From contig NZ_JACHGY010000001.1 in NCBI RefSeq assembly GCF_014207595.1, forward strand, positions 1,240,001 through 1,304,000: a stretch of DNA of 64,000 nucleotides, in the 5' to 3' direction. This stretch comes from Algisphaera agarilytica. GTDB taxonomy: Bacteria; Planctomycetota; Phycisphaerae; Phycisphaerales; Phycisphaeraceae. The translations under genes and the position numbers were made by a program. Positions within the stretch are counted from its first letter, which is position 1. The number at the start of each line of letters is the position of its first letter. Below the pieces are notes generated by a model. The model worked only from the letters and a program-made list of their open reading frames with translations, was not told the DNA's origin and made no database searches. Shown piece by piece: positions 27,706 to 36,465 of the stretch.

Positions 27706-29325
27706 TTACTTCCCGGCCATGACGCGGGTGACTTCCTTGATGTCGGTGGTGCCGTCGACGACTTTGGTGAGCGCGGCTTCTTGCAGGTAGAGCATCTTCT
27801 GCTTGCGGAGGTGCAGGCGGAGGCTGTCGAGCTCGTTGGCGGCGATGTAGCGGGCTGCCTGATCGTCGATGAGCATGACTTCGAAGATGCCGATCCGACC
27901 ACGGTAACCCAGGCCGTGGCAGTCGGGGCAGAGGATCTCTTTGTCCTTGACCATGACCTTGCCCGAGCTGCGGAACAGCTCGGTGACCTTGTCGGCCGGG
28001 AGGTTGAGTTTCTTGAGCGCCTCGGGATCGGGGTTGTAGGGCACACGGCAGGTGTGGCACAGCCGACGCATGAGGCGTTGAGCAACGATTGCCCCGAGAT
28101 TCTCGCCTACGAGACGTGGGTCGCCGACCTGCTTGATCCAGGACCGCAGAGCCCGGAGCGTGTCGGGCTGATCCATCGGGATGTAGCAGCGGCTGTCTTC
28201 GGCGCTGGTGGCGAGCATCTTGGCGCTCTGCTCGTCGGCCAGCTTGGAGACCATCATCACGCTCGGGTCGCTGCGGAGCAGGACGCCGAGCTTCTCGTTG
28301 AACTCACTGACCGCCTTGCCGGCGGGGATGATGTTGTGGTCCACGCCTTCGAGCTCGTAGAGGCTTTCCTCTTCCAGCGTCACAACCATCGAGGTGTACG
28401 GGTCGTGTTCCTGAAGCAGGCTGTACATCGTGGTGCTTGTGCCTGACTTTGGCGCGCCCGTCACGAGGATGGCCTTGCCGGGCTTGGCGATCAGTTCCTT
28501 GACCGCGGCGTACTGGTTCGGGGCGAAGCCCAGGTGTTCGAGCGGGATGTTGCTGGTGCGCTCGCCGTCGATGTTGATCTGCATCTGCAGGCCACGGGTC
28601 GAGCCAGCGGAGATGATCTCGAGCTGGTGGCTGCCCGAACCCTCCACACGGATGGCCATCTTGGCTTCCTGCTTGCGTCGGCGGTCTTCGGTGTCCATGC
28701 CCGACACCGCCTTGATGTAGTCGATGAGCTTGACCGCCTCGGCCGGCTCGGGCGCTTCCTGCGGGTAGCGGACGCCATCGATGTGGACGCGGTACTTGGC
28801 CTGCTCGGTATCGACCACCAGATCGACCTGATTGGCGTTGCGTGGTAAGGCAAAAGCCATGAGCTCGTCCAGCACCATGTAGGGGCCCAGGTCCGGCTCG
28901 CCCGGGCCGGGGATGGGCACAGCCTTGCCGTCGCCATCGGTCATGGTCAGCGTGGCCCGGCTCTGCATCTTGGCTTCGGCCTTCGCGGCACGCTTCTGAC
29001 GGAACGAATCGAGGTCGGCGGTCCACTTCTCGTTCTCGGGCACCTGGCCGTTGCGGTAGACCACGTAGCCCGCGACGCCGCCCGCCAGCAGGATCAGACC
29101 CAGCGGGAAGCCCAGCCAGAAAATCGGGATCAGCAGCATCGCCCCAAACCCCAACACGCCCGCAGCGAGCTGGATGAGGTTGAATTCGTTGCGTTTGAGG
29201 TAGTAGAAGCCTGCGTCTTTATCGAGTTGTGACACGACCCATGCCCACCCGCCAACGGCGATGAGGAAGAGCACCGGCTTGATGAAACTCATCAGGAAAA
29301 CGCTTTGAGCAAGGGTTTCGGTCAT
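27706..29325 (-). CDS. membrane-anchored GspE/PilB homologue with degenerate ATPase motifs
   Basis: This protein has 539 residues. Hydrophobic segments near residues 12-30 and 45-80 anchor it, unlike normal PilB. The C-terminal 350 residues align along their length with the intact ATPase at 1039. The P-loop, however, reads GAPKSGTSTT (290-299), with Thr296 in place of the invariant Lys. The Walker B stretch reads VMMVSKLAD, with Lys361 replacing the catalytic Glu. The His-box TLHTN is also gone. The zinc pairs (CHTC, CPDC) and the terminal GRIGIFEV are kept. It probably cannot hydrolyse ATP and may act as a structural or regulatory partner. I chose the ATG at 29325; an upstream ATG at 29364 lies in repetitive sequence. 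Confidence 0.85.
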   Translation of the reverse strand: MTETLAQSVFLMSFIKPVLFLIAVGGWAWVVSQLDKDAGFYYLKRNEFNLIQLAAGVLGFGAMLLIPIFWLGFPLGLILLAGGVAGYVVYRNGQVPENEKWTADLDSFRQKRAAKAEAKMQSRATLTMTDGDGKAVPIPGPGEPDLGPYMVLDELMAFALPRNANQVDLVVDTEQAKYRVHIDGVRYPQEAPEPAEAVKLIDYIKAVSGMDTEDRRRKQEAKMAIRVEGSGSHQLEIISAGSTRGLQMQINIDGERTSNIPLEHLGFAPNQYAAVKELIAKPGKAILVTGAPKSGTSTTMYSLLQEHDPYTSMVVTLEEESLYELEGVDHNIIPAGKAVSEFNEKLGVLLRSDPSVMMVSKLADEQSAKMLATSAEDSRCYIPMDQPDTLRALRSWIKQVGDPRLVGENLGAIVAQRLMRRLCHTCRVPYNPDPEALKKLNLPADKVTELFRSSGKVMVKDKEILCPDCHGLGYRGRIGIFEVMLIDDQAARYIAANELDSLRLHLRKQKMLYLQEAALTKVVDGTTDIKEVTRVMAGK

Positions 29326-29449
29326 AGCTAATGGCGAATGGTGGATTGCAAATGGATGAATCAATCGGAGGGGTCAGACAGTCGGAAGATACACGGCGGC
29401 GGAATGAACGAGTCGATATCCGCCACCACCCATCCGCCATCGCGAGGCA

Positions 29450-30604
29450 TCAGCCCGTGCTGATCCCGCGGAGCCGCATCTTGATCTCTTCGGGCGACGG
29501 GGCGTTGGCCTGGGCAACCTTGGGGTGGATGTAGTTGGTCTCGACCAGTTCGACGAGGCTGTCCACGTAGGTCCGCATACCTTCCTCCCGGCCGTCTTTG
29601 ATCACCTTCTCCAACTCGTCTTCGCGACCCTCAAGGATGAGCTTCCGGGTCGGCGGGCTCTGCAGGAGCACCTCGACGGCGGGCACACGGGGCAGTTCTT
29701 CGCGGATCGTTGGCAGCAGCTTCTGGTACACAAACGCCTGCATCTGGTACGCCAGGATGTTGCGGATGGGGTCACGCTCTTCGGGTTCGAACAGGTCGTA
29801 GATCCGGTTGAACGCCTGGGAGGCGGACGACGCGTGGATCGTGCCGAACACCAGGTGGCCGGTCTCCGACGCCTGGAGGGCCGCTTCGAAGGTTTCCTTG
29901 TCCCGCATCTCGCCGATGAGCACGACGTCGGGGTTTTCGCGGACCATGCCCCGCAGCGCGGTGGGGAAGTCGGGCACGTCCAGCCCGATCTCGCGCTGGT
30001 TGATCATCGCCTTCTTGTCTTCGAACAAGTATTCGATGGGGTCTTCGATGGTCAGGATGTGGCAGGCGCGGGTCTGGTTGATGTAGTCCAGCATCGCCGC
30101 GATGGTGGTCGACTTACCCGAACCGGTGACGCCGCAGAGCAAGACCAGACCTTGGCGGACCTGGACGATATTGTTCATCACCTCGGGCAGGTGCAGCTGG
30201 CTGAAGTCCAGGATCTCGTTGCTCACCCGGCGGGCGGCGATGGCGCTGCGGCCGCGGGTCAGGAAGATGTTGACCCGGAAGCGATGCGACTCGCCGTCGA
30301 CGTTGAAGTCGCAGCCGATGTCCAGCGAGCCGTGGTCGGCGTACTGCTGGATCTGCTCCTCGGTCAGCCCGTCGTGGATCCACTTATTGAACTCTTCGAT
30401 CGTCGGCGGGGTGGTGTCGAGTGCCTTCAACTCACCACGCAGGCGGAGCTTAGGGGCTTGGCCGCCCCGCATAATCAGGTCGGACGACTCAAACTTGACC
30501 GCGGCTTTGAAATACTTGGCCAACGGCGTGTCGGCGAGGGTTTCGTGAAGGACCAACGGGTCACCGGCGACCACCGAATCATGGGGGCTGACATGCTTAC
30601 TCAA
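29450..30604 (-). CDS. PilT-family ATPase
   Basis: This ATPase of about 384 residues is of the PilT/PilU class, which drives pilus retraction. It has Walker A GVTGSGKSTT, Asp-box TIEDPIEYLF, Walker B VVLIGEMRD and His-box GTIHASSA, all intact. There is no ATG in a sensible place. The TTG at 30604 (protein MSKHVSPHD...) is chosen because GAGG lies six bases upstream; the long ORF extends 32 codons further. It precedes the degenerate PilB homologue on the same strand (124-base gap). A second PilT-type gene lies at 44917. The extra C-terminal region (about 340-384) and divergence make PilU-like function possible. Confidence 0.9.
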   Translation of the reverse strand: MSKHVSPHDSVVAGDPLVLHETLADTPLAKYFKAAVKFESSDLIMRGGQAPKLRLRGELKALDTTPPTIEEFNKWIHDGLTEEQIQQYADHGSLDIGCDFNVDGESHRFRVNIFLTRGRSAIAARRVSNEILDFSQLHLPEVMNNIVQVRQGLVLLCGVTGSGKSTTIAAMLDYINQTRACHILTIEDPIEYLFEDKKAMINQREIGLDVPDFPTALRGMVRENPDVVLIGEMRDKETFEAALQASETGHLVFGTIHASSASQAFNRIYDLFEPEERDPIRNILAYQMQAFVYQKLLPTIREELPRVPAVEVLLQSPPTRKLILEGREDELEKVIKDGREEGMRTYVDSLVELVETNYIHPKVAQANAPSPEEIKMRLRGISTG

Positions 30605-30769
30605 GACGGGCCTCACACGGGATAGGGAACGAACAAATCGGGAAACCGTATGCTCTCCCGAACCTAGTTCGCCGTCAAGCTTAACCCCTCCCCCAAACAA
30701 CAGATAACCAGTTTTTTAGCTGAAACGCCGTTCCACTTGCCGCCCTAACCCAAAGCACACCGGGCACTC

Positions 30770-31597
30770 TCAATGGACCGGGGCAATCTGACGCACCGGC
30801 AGGCCCGCGTCGGCCAAGGCTTGCTTCGTCTCGGCGATCGTGTACTCGCCGTAGTGGAAAATGCTCGCCGCCAATGCCGCGTCCGCCCGGGTCTGGGTGA
30901 GCACATCGATCATGTGCTGCGGGCTCCCGCACCCGCCCGACGCCACGATCGGCACGTCCACCGCGTCGGCGATCGCTTTCGTGATCTCGATGTCGTAACC
31001 GGTCTTCATCCCGTCGGCGTCCATGCTCGTCAGCACGATCTCGCCCGCGCCGAGTTCGACGACCTTCACCGCATAACCCAACGCCTCGAGCCCGGTGGGC
31101 GTGCGTCCGCCGTGGGTGTGGACCTCGAAGACCTTGCCGTCCGGGCTGACGTGCTGCGGAGTCTGGCCGGTGCGCTGCTCGAAGTCGGCGGCGTCCACCC
31201 GCTTGGGGTCGATGTTCACCACGGTGGCACACCGCCCGAACCGCCCCGCCGTCTGGGCGACGATCTCGGGGTTCAGCACCGCCGCGGTGTTGATGCTCAC
31301 CTTCTCCGCCCCGGCCTGGACCAGCGCGGTCACATCGTCAATCGTCCGGATCCCCCCGCCCACCGTAAACGGCATGAAGCACTGCTCCGCCACCCGACGA
31401 ACCATGTCATAGGTGATGTCGCGGTTCTCGTGGCTGGCGGTGATGTCCAAAAACACCAACTCATCCGCCCCGGCCTCGTCGTACTGCCGGGCGATCTCCA
31501 CCGGGTCCCCCGCATCGCGGAGCTCGACAAAGTTCACGCCCTTGACCACTCGGCCGGCCTTGACATCCAAACACGGGATAATGCGGTGCGTCAGCAT
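30770..31597 (-). CDS. hisF: imidazole glycerol phosphate synthase, cyclase subunit
   Basis: This 275-residue (beta/alpha)8 enzyme converts PRFAR plus ammonia to imidazole glycerol phosphate and AICAR in histidine synthesis. It has the N-terminal [19 protein letters not shown] with catalytic Asp, VGGGIRT, and [15 protein letters not shown] with the second catalytic Asp. The C-terminal VASGGCGSP and phosphate loops are also present. It is slightly longer than usual (about 255) because of an insert around residues 140-165 ([16 protein letters not shown]). The glutaminase subunit gene hisH is not adjacent. It lies 20 bases after the PEP-CTERM gene on the same strand. Confidence 0.96.
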   Translation of the reverse strand: MLTHRIIPCLDVKAGRVVKGVNFVELRDAGDPVEIARQYDEAGADELVFLDITASHENRDITYDMVRRVAEQCFMPFTVGGGIRTIDDVTALVQAGAEKVSINTAAVLNPEIVAQTAGRFGRCATVVNIDPKRVDAADFEQRTGQTPQHVSPDGKVFEVHTHGGRTPTGLEALGYAVKVVELGAGEIVLTSMDADGMKTGYDIEITKAIADAVDVPIVASGGCGSPQHMIDVLTQTRADAALAASIFHYGEYTIAETKQALADAGLPVRQIAPVH

Positions 31598-31617
31598 GCC
31601 CGGACTATACCGCTGGA

Positions 31618-32328
31618 TCAGAACGATCGCATCCGGCGACGCGCAAGCGCCAGCAACCCGATCGCGACAACCAAGCCGGTTCCGGGCTCGGGGACGGTTT
31701 CCAGGCCAATGAGGTAGGTCGTGGTGCTTTGGGCTGAGCCGTTGCCGCCGGCGGCGGATTCGAAGAGGGCGTTGAGGGTGTAGGTAACGCCGGGGTTCAG
31801 GGTGAACTCGACGAGCTGGGTCACGGCGCCGCCCTGGTTGCTGTTGTTGAAGCTAAACAGCGGGGTCGACGGGCTGTCGCTTCCGGTGAGCTGGGCGGTG
31901 ATGCTTTCGCCGGGGTCGTTGTCTTTGGTGAAGGAGAAGGCGTAGAGCTCGGATTCGTCGACGGTGAAGACCACGTTGAGGGCCATGCTGCCCTGGGTTT
32001 CGAAGCCCGAGAGGTTGTCGGCCGAGTCGCTGCTGCCCGAGGCGGTGAAGCTGGCGGTGTCGGCGGAAAAGGTCTGCTGAATGATGGTCTGTTCGTCTTC
32101 GGTGCCCTCGGGGCTGGTGACCGTGAGGGTGCGGGGGCCGGGGTTGTCGAAGCCGAGGCCGGTGGTGCCCTGGTTGTCTTCGTCGCCGTCACCGGCGGGG
32201 TTGCTGACCGAGGCGGTGGCGGACATGCTGCCCGAAACCGTCAGCAGGCTGGCTTGCGCAGGGACGGCGGAAATCGCGGCGGCGAGGGCCCCGGCGATCA
32301 GAAAAGTGGTGGTGTGTGGCTTGGGCAT
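31618..32328 (-). CDS. PEP-CTERM sorting-signal protein
   Basis: This 236-residue exported protein has a Sec signal peptide ending near AVPAQA, a Ser/Thr/Gly/Asp-rich beta domain and a C-terminal sorting signal. That signal is VPEPGT, then a hydrophobic helix ([12 protein letters not shown]) and a basic end (RRRMRSF). Such proteins are processed by an exosortase and anchored or released into the exopolysaccharide matrix. The exosortase at 57342 is the obvious candidate. No catalytic motif is seen in the mature part. It precedes hisF on the same strand, which is probably coincidental. Confidence 0.9.
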   Translation of the reverse strand: MPKPHTTTFLIAGALAAAISAVPAQASLLTVSGSMSATASVSNPAGDGDEDNQGTTGLGFDNPGPRTLTVTSPEGTEDEQTIIQQTFSADTASFTASGSSDSADNLSGFETQGSMALNVVFTVDESELYAFSFTKDNDPGESITAQLTGSDSPSTPLFSFNNSNQGGAVTQLVEFTLNPGVTYTLNALFESAAGGNGSAQSTTTYLIGLETVPEPGTGLVVAIGLLALARRRMRSF

Positions 32329-32427
32329 GGCTTCTCCCCATGACCAGATCGGCCGGAGGCCGCAGAAGGCTCCAATATTCTCGGCCGCGTCGCGTGGCGG
32401 GGCGACCGTGGCTAAACTGTTTGCCCT

Positions 32428-33750
32428 ATGAGCAGACGTGTCTATCTAACCGGCGTGGGCCCCGTCAGCGGACTGGGCCTGGGCATCGAACCCAACTGGA
32501 CGGGCCTGACCGAGGGCGGATCGGCGATCGGGCCGGTCAAGGCCTTCGACGCCTCGGCGATGGGCTGCCCCATCGCGGCCGAGGTGCCCGAGGACTTCAA
32601 GGTCCGCAACTTCGTCCCCAAGACCTACCGCAAGGCCACGAAAGTCATGGCCCGTGACATCGAGCTGGCCGTCGCCGCGGCCGACTTGGCAGCACGCGAT
32701 GCGGGACTGGTCACCAAGGGCACCGACCCCGACAGCGACCCGTCCTACGCCCCGGACCGCATGGGCTGCCACATCGGTGCGGGCCTGATCGCCGCCGATC
32801 TAGACGAGCTGACCGCGGCGCTGGTGACCTCGGCGGGTGAATCCGGCAAGGACTTCGACATCCACCACTGGGGCCAGGAGGGTATGGAAAAGCTCACGCC
32901 GCTCTGGCTGCTGAAATACCTGCCGAACATGCTGGCCTGCCACGTCACAATCATCCACGACACCCACGGCCCGAGCAACACCATCACCTGCGGCGAAGCG
33001 TCGGGCGGCCTGAGCGTCGGCGAGTCGCTGCGCGTCATCCAACGCGGGCAGGCGGACCTGTGCTTCTGTGGCGGGGCCGAGAGCAAGCTCAACCCGATGG
33101 CGTACCTGCGTCAGGTGATGACCGGCCGACTCGTCAACGACGCCGACTCGACCGACCCCACCAATGCGGTGCGTCCGTTCGACCAGAACGCCAAGGGCGG
33201 CGTGCTCGGCGAAGGCGGGGGCATCGTCACACTCGAGTGTGTGGATGCCTTTGAAGAACGCGGCGGCGACCCCGCCAACATCTACGCCGAGGTGCTGGGC
33301 TTCGGTGCGTCGCAAACGGTGAACCCCGCGACGCGCAACCGCACCCCGGACGCCGAAGGACGCGGCATCGTCAGCGCCGCCCGCGCGGCGCTGCGTGAAG
33401 CGGGCCTCGACACCGACGCGGTGGACGTGGTGATCCCCTTCGGTCTGGGCCACGCCGAGTGGGACGGCCCCGAGGCTGCGGCCCTGCGTACTCTGCTGGG
33501 CGATCGCCTGCCTTCGGTGCCCGTTCTCGCGCCCAAGGCCAGCGTCGGCAACCTCGGCGCCGGCTCGGGCGGCTTCGACCTGTGCGTCGCCGCCAAGGTG
33601 CTGAAAGAACAACAACTCCCCGCCACCCTCAACCGCGACCACCCGATCGACGGCCTGGGCGCCACCTCAGCCGACAAACTCGATGTCGCCCTGGTCTTCG
33701 CCACCGGCCTCGGCGGGCAGAACACGGCGATCGTCCTCAAGAAAGTCTGA
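32428..33750 (+). CDS. catalytically inactive ketosynthase homologue (chain-length-factor-like)
   Basis: This 440-residue protein has the thiolase/KAS fold throughout and aligns with the intact FabF encoded next to it. In an ungapped 27-residue alignment around the active site (from GPS in this protein and GPA in FabF to RG), Glu190 occupies the position of the nucleophile Cys181 of FabF. The first catalytic His is Phe338 and the second is Asn375. Loss of all three with the fold preserved is the pattern of KS-beta/chain-length factors of type II polyketide and aryl polyene systems. It probably forms a heterodimer with the FabF at 33767, whose gene starts 16 bases downstream. No ACP or reductase gene is beside the pair. 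Confidence 0.85.
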   Translation: MSRRVYLTGVGPVSGLGLGIEPNWTGLTEGGSAIGPVKAFDASAMGCPIAAEVPEDFKVRNFVPKTYRKATKVMARDIELAVAAADLAARDAGLVTKGTDPDSDPSYAPDRMGCHIGAGLIAADLDELTAALVTSAGESGKDFDIHHWGQEGMEKLTPLWLLKYLPNMLACHVTIIHDTHGPSNTITCGEASGGLSVGESLRVIQRGQADLCFCGGAESKLNPMAYLRQVMTGRLVNDADSTDPTNAVRPFDQNAKGGVLGEGGGIVTLECVDAFEERGGDPANIYAEVLGFGASQTVNPATRNRTPDAEGRGIVSAARAALREAGLDTDAVDVVIPFGLGHAEWDGPEAAALRTLLGDRLPSVPVLAPKASVGNLGAGSGGFDLCVAAKVLKEQQLPATLNRDHPIDGLGATSADKLDVALVFATGLGGQNTAIVLKKV

Positions 33751-33766
33751 CCACGAAAAACTCACC

Positions 33767-35077
33767 ATGAGCAAACCCAAGATTGTGATTACTGGTATGG
33801 GCTGGGTCACGCCCCTCGGCCAAGACCTCGAGACCGTCTGGAACGCGCTGCTGACCGGGCAGTCCGGCGTGGACCGCACCAGCCACTTCGATGCCAGCAC
33901 GTTTCCCACGACCTTCTCCGCTGAGGTGAAGGACTACGACTGGACGACTTACGTCAAAGACCCCTCGCTTCACGAAGGCATCGGGCTCAACACCAGCTTC
34001 GCGCTCGGTGCGGCGGCGCAGGCTTGGAAGCAGTCGGGGTTGGCGGAGTATGCCGACCTGGACCCCACGCGACTGGGCCTTTACCTCGGGGCCGGCGAAG
34101 GATCGCTGGACTTTGAGAACTACGCCGCGTCGAACCTGGCGGGCTGGGACGCCGAGGCCCGCGCAATCGACGGCAAGGCCTGGGCCCAGACCGCGACGCA
34201 GATCATGGACGCCACCCGCGAGATCGAGCAGGAGCCCAACATGCCGCTCGCGCACCTCGCCCTCGAGTTCAACGCCCAGGGCCCGGCCTACAACTGCCTG
34301 ACCGCCTGCGCCGCTTCGACCCAGGCCATCGGCGAAGCCGCCCACGTCCTGCAACGCGGTGACGCCGATGTCATGCTCACCGGCGGCTGCCACACCATGA
34401 TCCACCCGCTGGGCGTCACCGGCTTTAACCGCCTCACCGCCCTGTCCAACCGCAACGACGACCCCACCACCGCGTCCCGCCCCTTCAGCGTGGACCGCGA
34501 CGGTTTCGTCATGGGCGAAGGCGGCGGCATCATCGTGCTTGAAACCGAAGAGCACGCCAAGGCGCGCGGCGCGACCATCCTCGCCGAGGTCGCCGGCTAC
34601 GGCAGCACCGCCGACGCCTACCGCATCACCGACATTCACCCCGACGGACGTGGCGGTGCCGCGGCCATGCAGCAAGCCTTGGACAACGCCGACGTGTCGA
34701 TCGATCAGGTCGACTGGATCGCCGCCCACGGCACCTCGACCAAAGAAAACGACTCCATCGAAACCCGCGCCATCAAGGCGGTCTTCCAGCAGAACGACGA
34801 CCCCGCCACAGTGCCACCCGTGTCGTCGATCAAGTCCATGATGGGCCACCTCATCGCCGCCGCGGGCGTCGTACAGGCCATCGCCGCGGTGCTCGCCATC
34901 CGTGACGGAAAGCTCCCCCCCACCGCCCACCTGGAAACCCCCGCCCCCGAGCTCGACCTCGACTACATCCCCAAAGAGGCACGCGACCTCACCGGCGACG
35001 GCGGCGTGAACGTCTGCCTCTCCAACAGCTTCGGCTTCGGCGGGCAGAACGACACAATCGTGATCCGTCGGGCATAA
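33767..35077 (+). CDS. fabF: beta-ketoacyl-ACP synthase II-type ketosynthase
   Basis: This 436-residue condensing enzyme has the full Cys-His-His triad: Cys181 in LTACAAST, His321 in AAHGTSTKEND and His361 in SMMGHLIAAAG. The C-terminal NSFGFGGQN motif is also present. It elongates acyl chains with malonyl-ACP. The N-terminus VITGMGWVTPLGQD is standard. It is tightly linked to the inactive homologue upstream and followed by a good terminator at 35113, so the two genes form a unit. It could be housekeeping FabF or half of a specialised heterodimer; the linkage favours the latter. Confidence 0.93.
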   Translation: MSKPKIVITGMGWVTPLGQDLETVWNALLTGQSGVDRTSHFDASTFPTTFSAEVKDYDWTTYVKDPSLHEGIGLNTSFALGAAAQAWKQSGLAEYADLDPTRLGLYLGAGEGSLDFENYAASNLAGWDAEARAIDGKAWAQTATQIMDATREIEQEPNMPLAHLALEFNAQGPAYNCLTACAASTQAIGEAAHVLQRGDADVMLTGGCHTMIHPLGVTGFNRLTALSNRNDDPTTASRPFSVDRDGFVMGEGGGIIVLETEEHAKARGATILAEVAGYGSTADAYRITDIHPDGRGGAAAMQQALDNADVSIDQVDWIAAHGTSTKENDSIETRAIKAVFQQNDDPATVPPVSSIKSMMGHLIAAAGVVQAIAAVLAIRDGKLPPTAHLETPAPELDLDYIPKEARDLTGDGGVNVCLSNSFGFGGQNDTIVIRRA

Positions 35078-35112
35078 GACTTCAATGACACCAAGCCTTT
35101 TTCATCTTTTCG

Positions 35113-35141
35113 CCGGCCCATTGATTACGGGCCGGTTTTTT
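35113..35141 (+). terminator. intrinsic terminator after fabF
   Basis: Stem CCGGCCC (35113-35119) / GGGCCGG (35129-35135) with a 9-base loop, followed by six T. Confidence 0.9.
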
Positions 35142-35144
35142 CTA

Positions 35145-35172
35145 TTGTAAATCCGCCCCGCATAGGTATGAT
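35145..35172 (+). promoter_or_regulatory. candidate sigma-70-type promoter for the three-gene envelope cassette
   Basis: TTGTAA (35145-35150) and TATGAT (35167-35172) are spaced by 16 bases, located between the fabF terminator and the ATG at 35212. Confidence 0.45.
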
Positions 35173-35211
35173 ATTGGCATAACAGCAATATGCTTCCAGG
35201 GGCCGGGGCTC

Positions 35212-36465
35212 ATGAAAAACACGTCATCCAATGGGATCAACCTTCTCGACCGATCCATCAACCGCGCCTTGGCGTCAAGTTATTCTGCGGTCGCGATGAC
35301 CCTCGCGGCACTAATCGCGGTGGTTGTTTTGTATGTGGTCATCCATGTGGTCAAAGAGCGCCCGGAGGAACAACCATGGGACGACGCCATTCAAATCGTG
35401 GGCTTCTTTGAGATTCGTCCTGATGACGCCGTACTGACGCGTTTTTTTGCCGACAAGGATTTAAGGGAATTTCTTGATGGCCTGCGTCAACGCGCCGAAA
35501 AAGACCGAAAAACCCAACTGGCTAGCCGACATTATTTACTGCGCGATATCACCGGATTCTGCCAGAAAAATTACAGTAACACTCGCCCTGTCCCACAAGT
35601 CCCCAACACACGTATCACGCCCCGACACTCCTTGCCTGAGCCCATTAATGGCCCGGGGCTGATCGGCCAAGCCATAAGCCACGCGCGTGGCGATGGCACC
35701 TCTGCATTTGTCATCACGGACGAAATGGCGATGCGATCAGACCTTGGCAAACTGGCAGCCTGGTTGCAAGCCCGCCCCGAAAGCGACCACACAAGCGCTG
35801 GACAATCCGGCCTCGATCCAAAAAGTTACGCCCAGTGCCTTCTCGATCAAATCGCCTTGGAGAAAGAACTGACTGAGAACCTGACTAGCCAAGTCAGCAT
35901 GCTCGAGCCACCGATCGACTTCGGTTGGCTCTATCACGAAGGGGCCGGGTGGGCTTTCGAGGTCTTTGTGTGGTCACTCATCGGAGTGATGATCAACTCC
36001 GTCGTCGGAGCGATCGCTGCAGCGCGCGCAGGCGTCTACAAAGCCGGCGAATTCATCCGTGTCGTGCCAAAGATAGTGATCGCCCCCATCCTGGCCTTCA
36101 TCACCGTTGCCATCCTATCGTCGGGCTTGGTGACCAACGGCATCTATAGCTACAACCTACCCTACTTCCTCGCCTTGTCGTTTTTCCTGGGCTTCGCCAG
36201 CGAACGCGTGGCGGCGTTAATCCGCAACCTCGCCAACACCGTACTGGGAGGTATCGCGTTCGAGCCTCAGAAGCTGGCCGATGCCGCCGCCCGCCGCGAA
36301 TACCGCATGCGGTTTGATTACCCCCCCGCCGCCGCCAGCGACCCTCCTCAAACTTTTTCAGCATTCCGCGACATGCTCAGCAATGAAGTCAAACGCGTTG
36401 CAGAAGCAGAAATCGTCCGAAAAGTCGAGTCCGGTCAAATCAATCCGGAAAACATGAAGGGATGA
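35212..36465 (+). CDS. hypothetical polytopic membrane protein, first gene of a three-gene cassette
   Basis: I do not recognise this 417-residue protein. One transmembrane helix lies near residues 27-48 and is followed by a soluble domain (about 50-240). A cluster of hydrophobic segments follows at about 243-265, 283-305 and 312-345. A hydrophilic tail with SNEVKRVAEAEIVRKVESGQ ends the protein. The soluble part has a phrase (FAVITDEM-like, AFVITDEMAMRSDLGKLAAWL) reminiscent of an alpha/beta fold. Its ATG is preceded by a G-rich ribosome site, and its stop overlaps the ATG of the lipoprotein gene, so the two are translationally coupled. Base composition is less GC-rich than its neighbours. 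Confidence 0.75.
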   Translation: MKNTSSNGINLLDRSINRALASSYSAVAMTLAALIAVVVLYVVIHVVKERPEEQPWDDAIQIVGFFEIRPDDAVLTRFFADKDLREFLDGLRQRAEKDRKTQLASRHYLLRDITGFCQKNYSNTRPVPQVPNTRITPRHSLPEPINGPGLIGQAISHARGDGTSAFVITDEMAMRSDLGKLAAWLQARPESDHTSAGQSGLDPKSYAQCLLDQIALEKELTENLTSQVSMLEPPIDFGWLYHEGAGWAFEVFVWSLIGVMINSVVGAIAAARAGVYKAGEFIRVVPKIVIAPILAFITVAILSSGLVTNGIYSYNLPYFLALSFFLGFASERVAALIRNLANTVLGGIAFEPQKLADAAARREYRMRFDYPPAAASDPPQTFSAFRDMLSNEVKRVAEAEIVRKVESGQINPENMKG

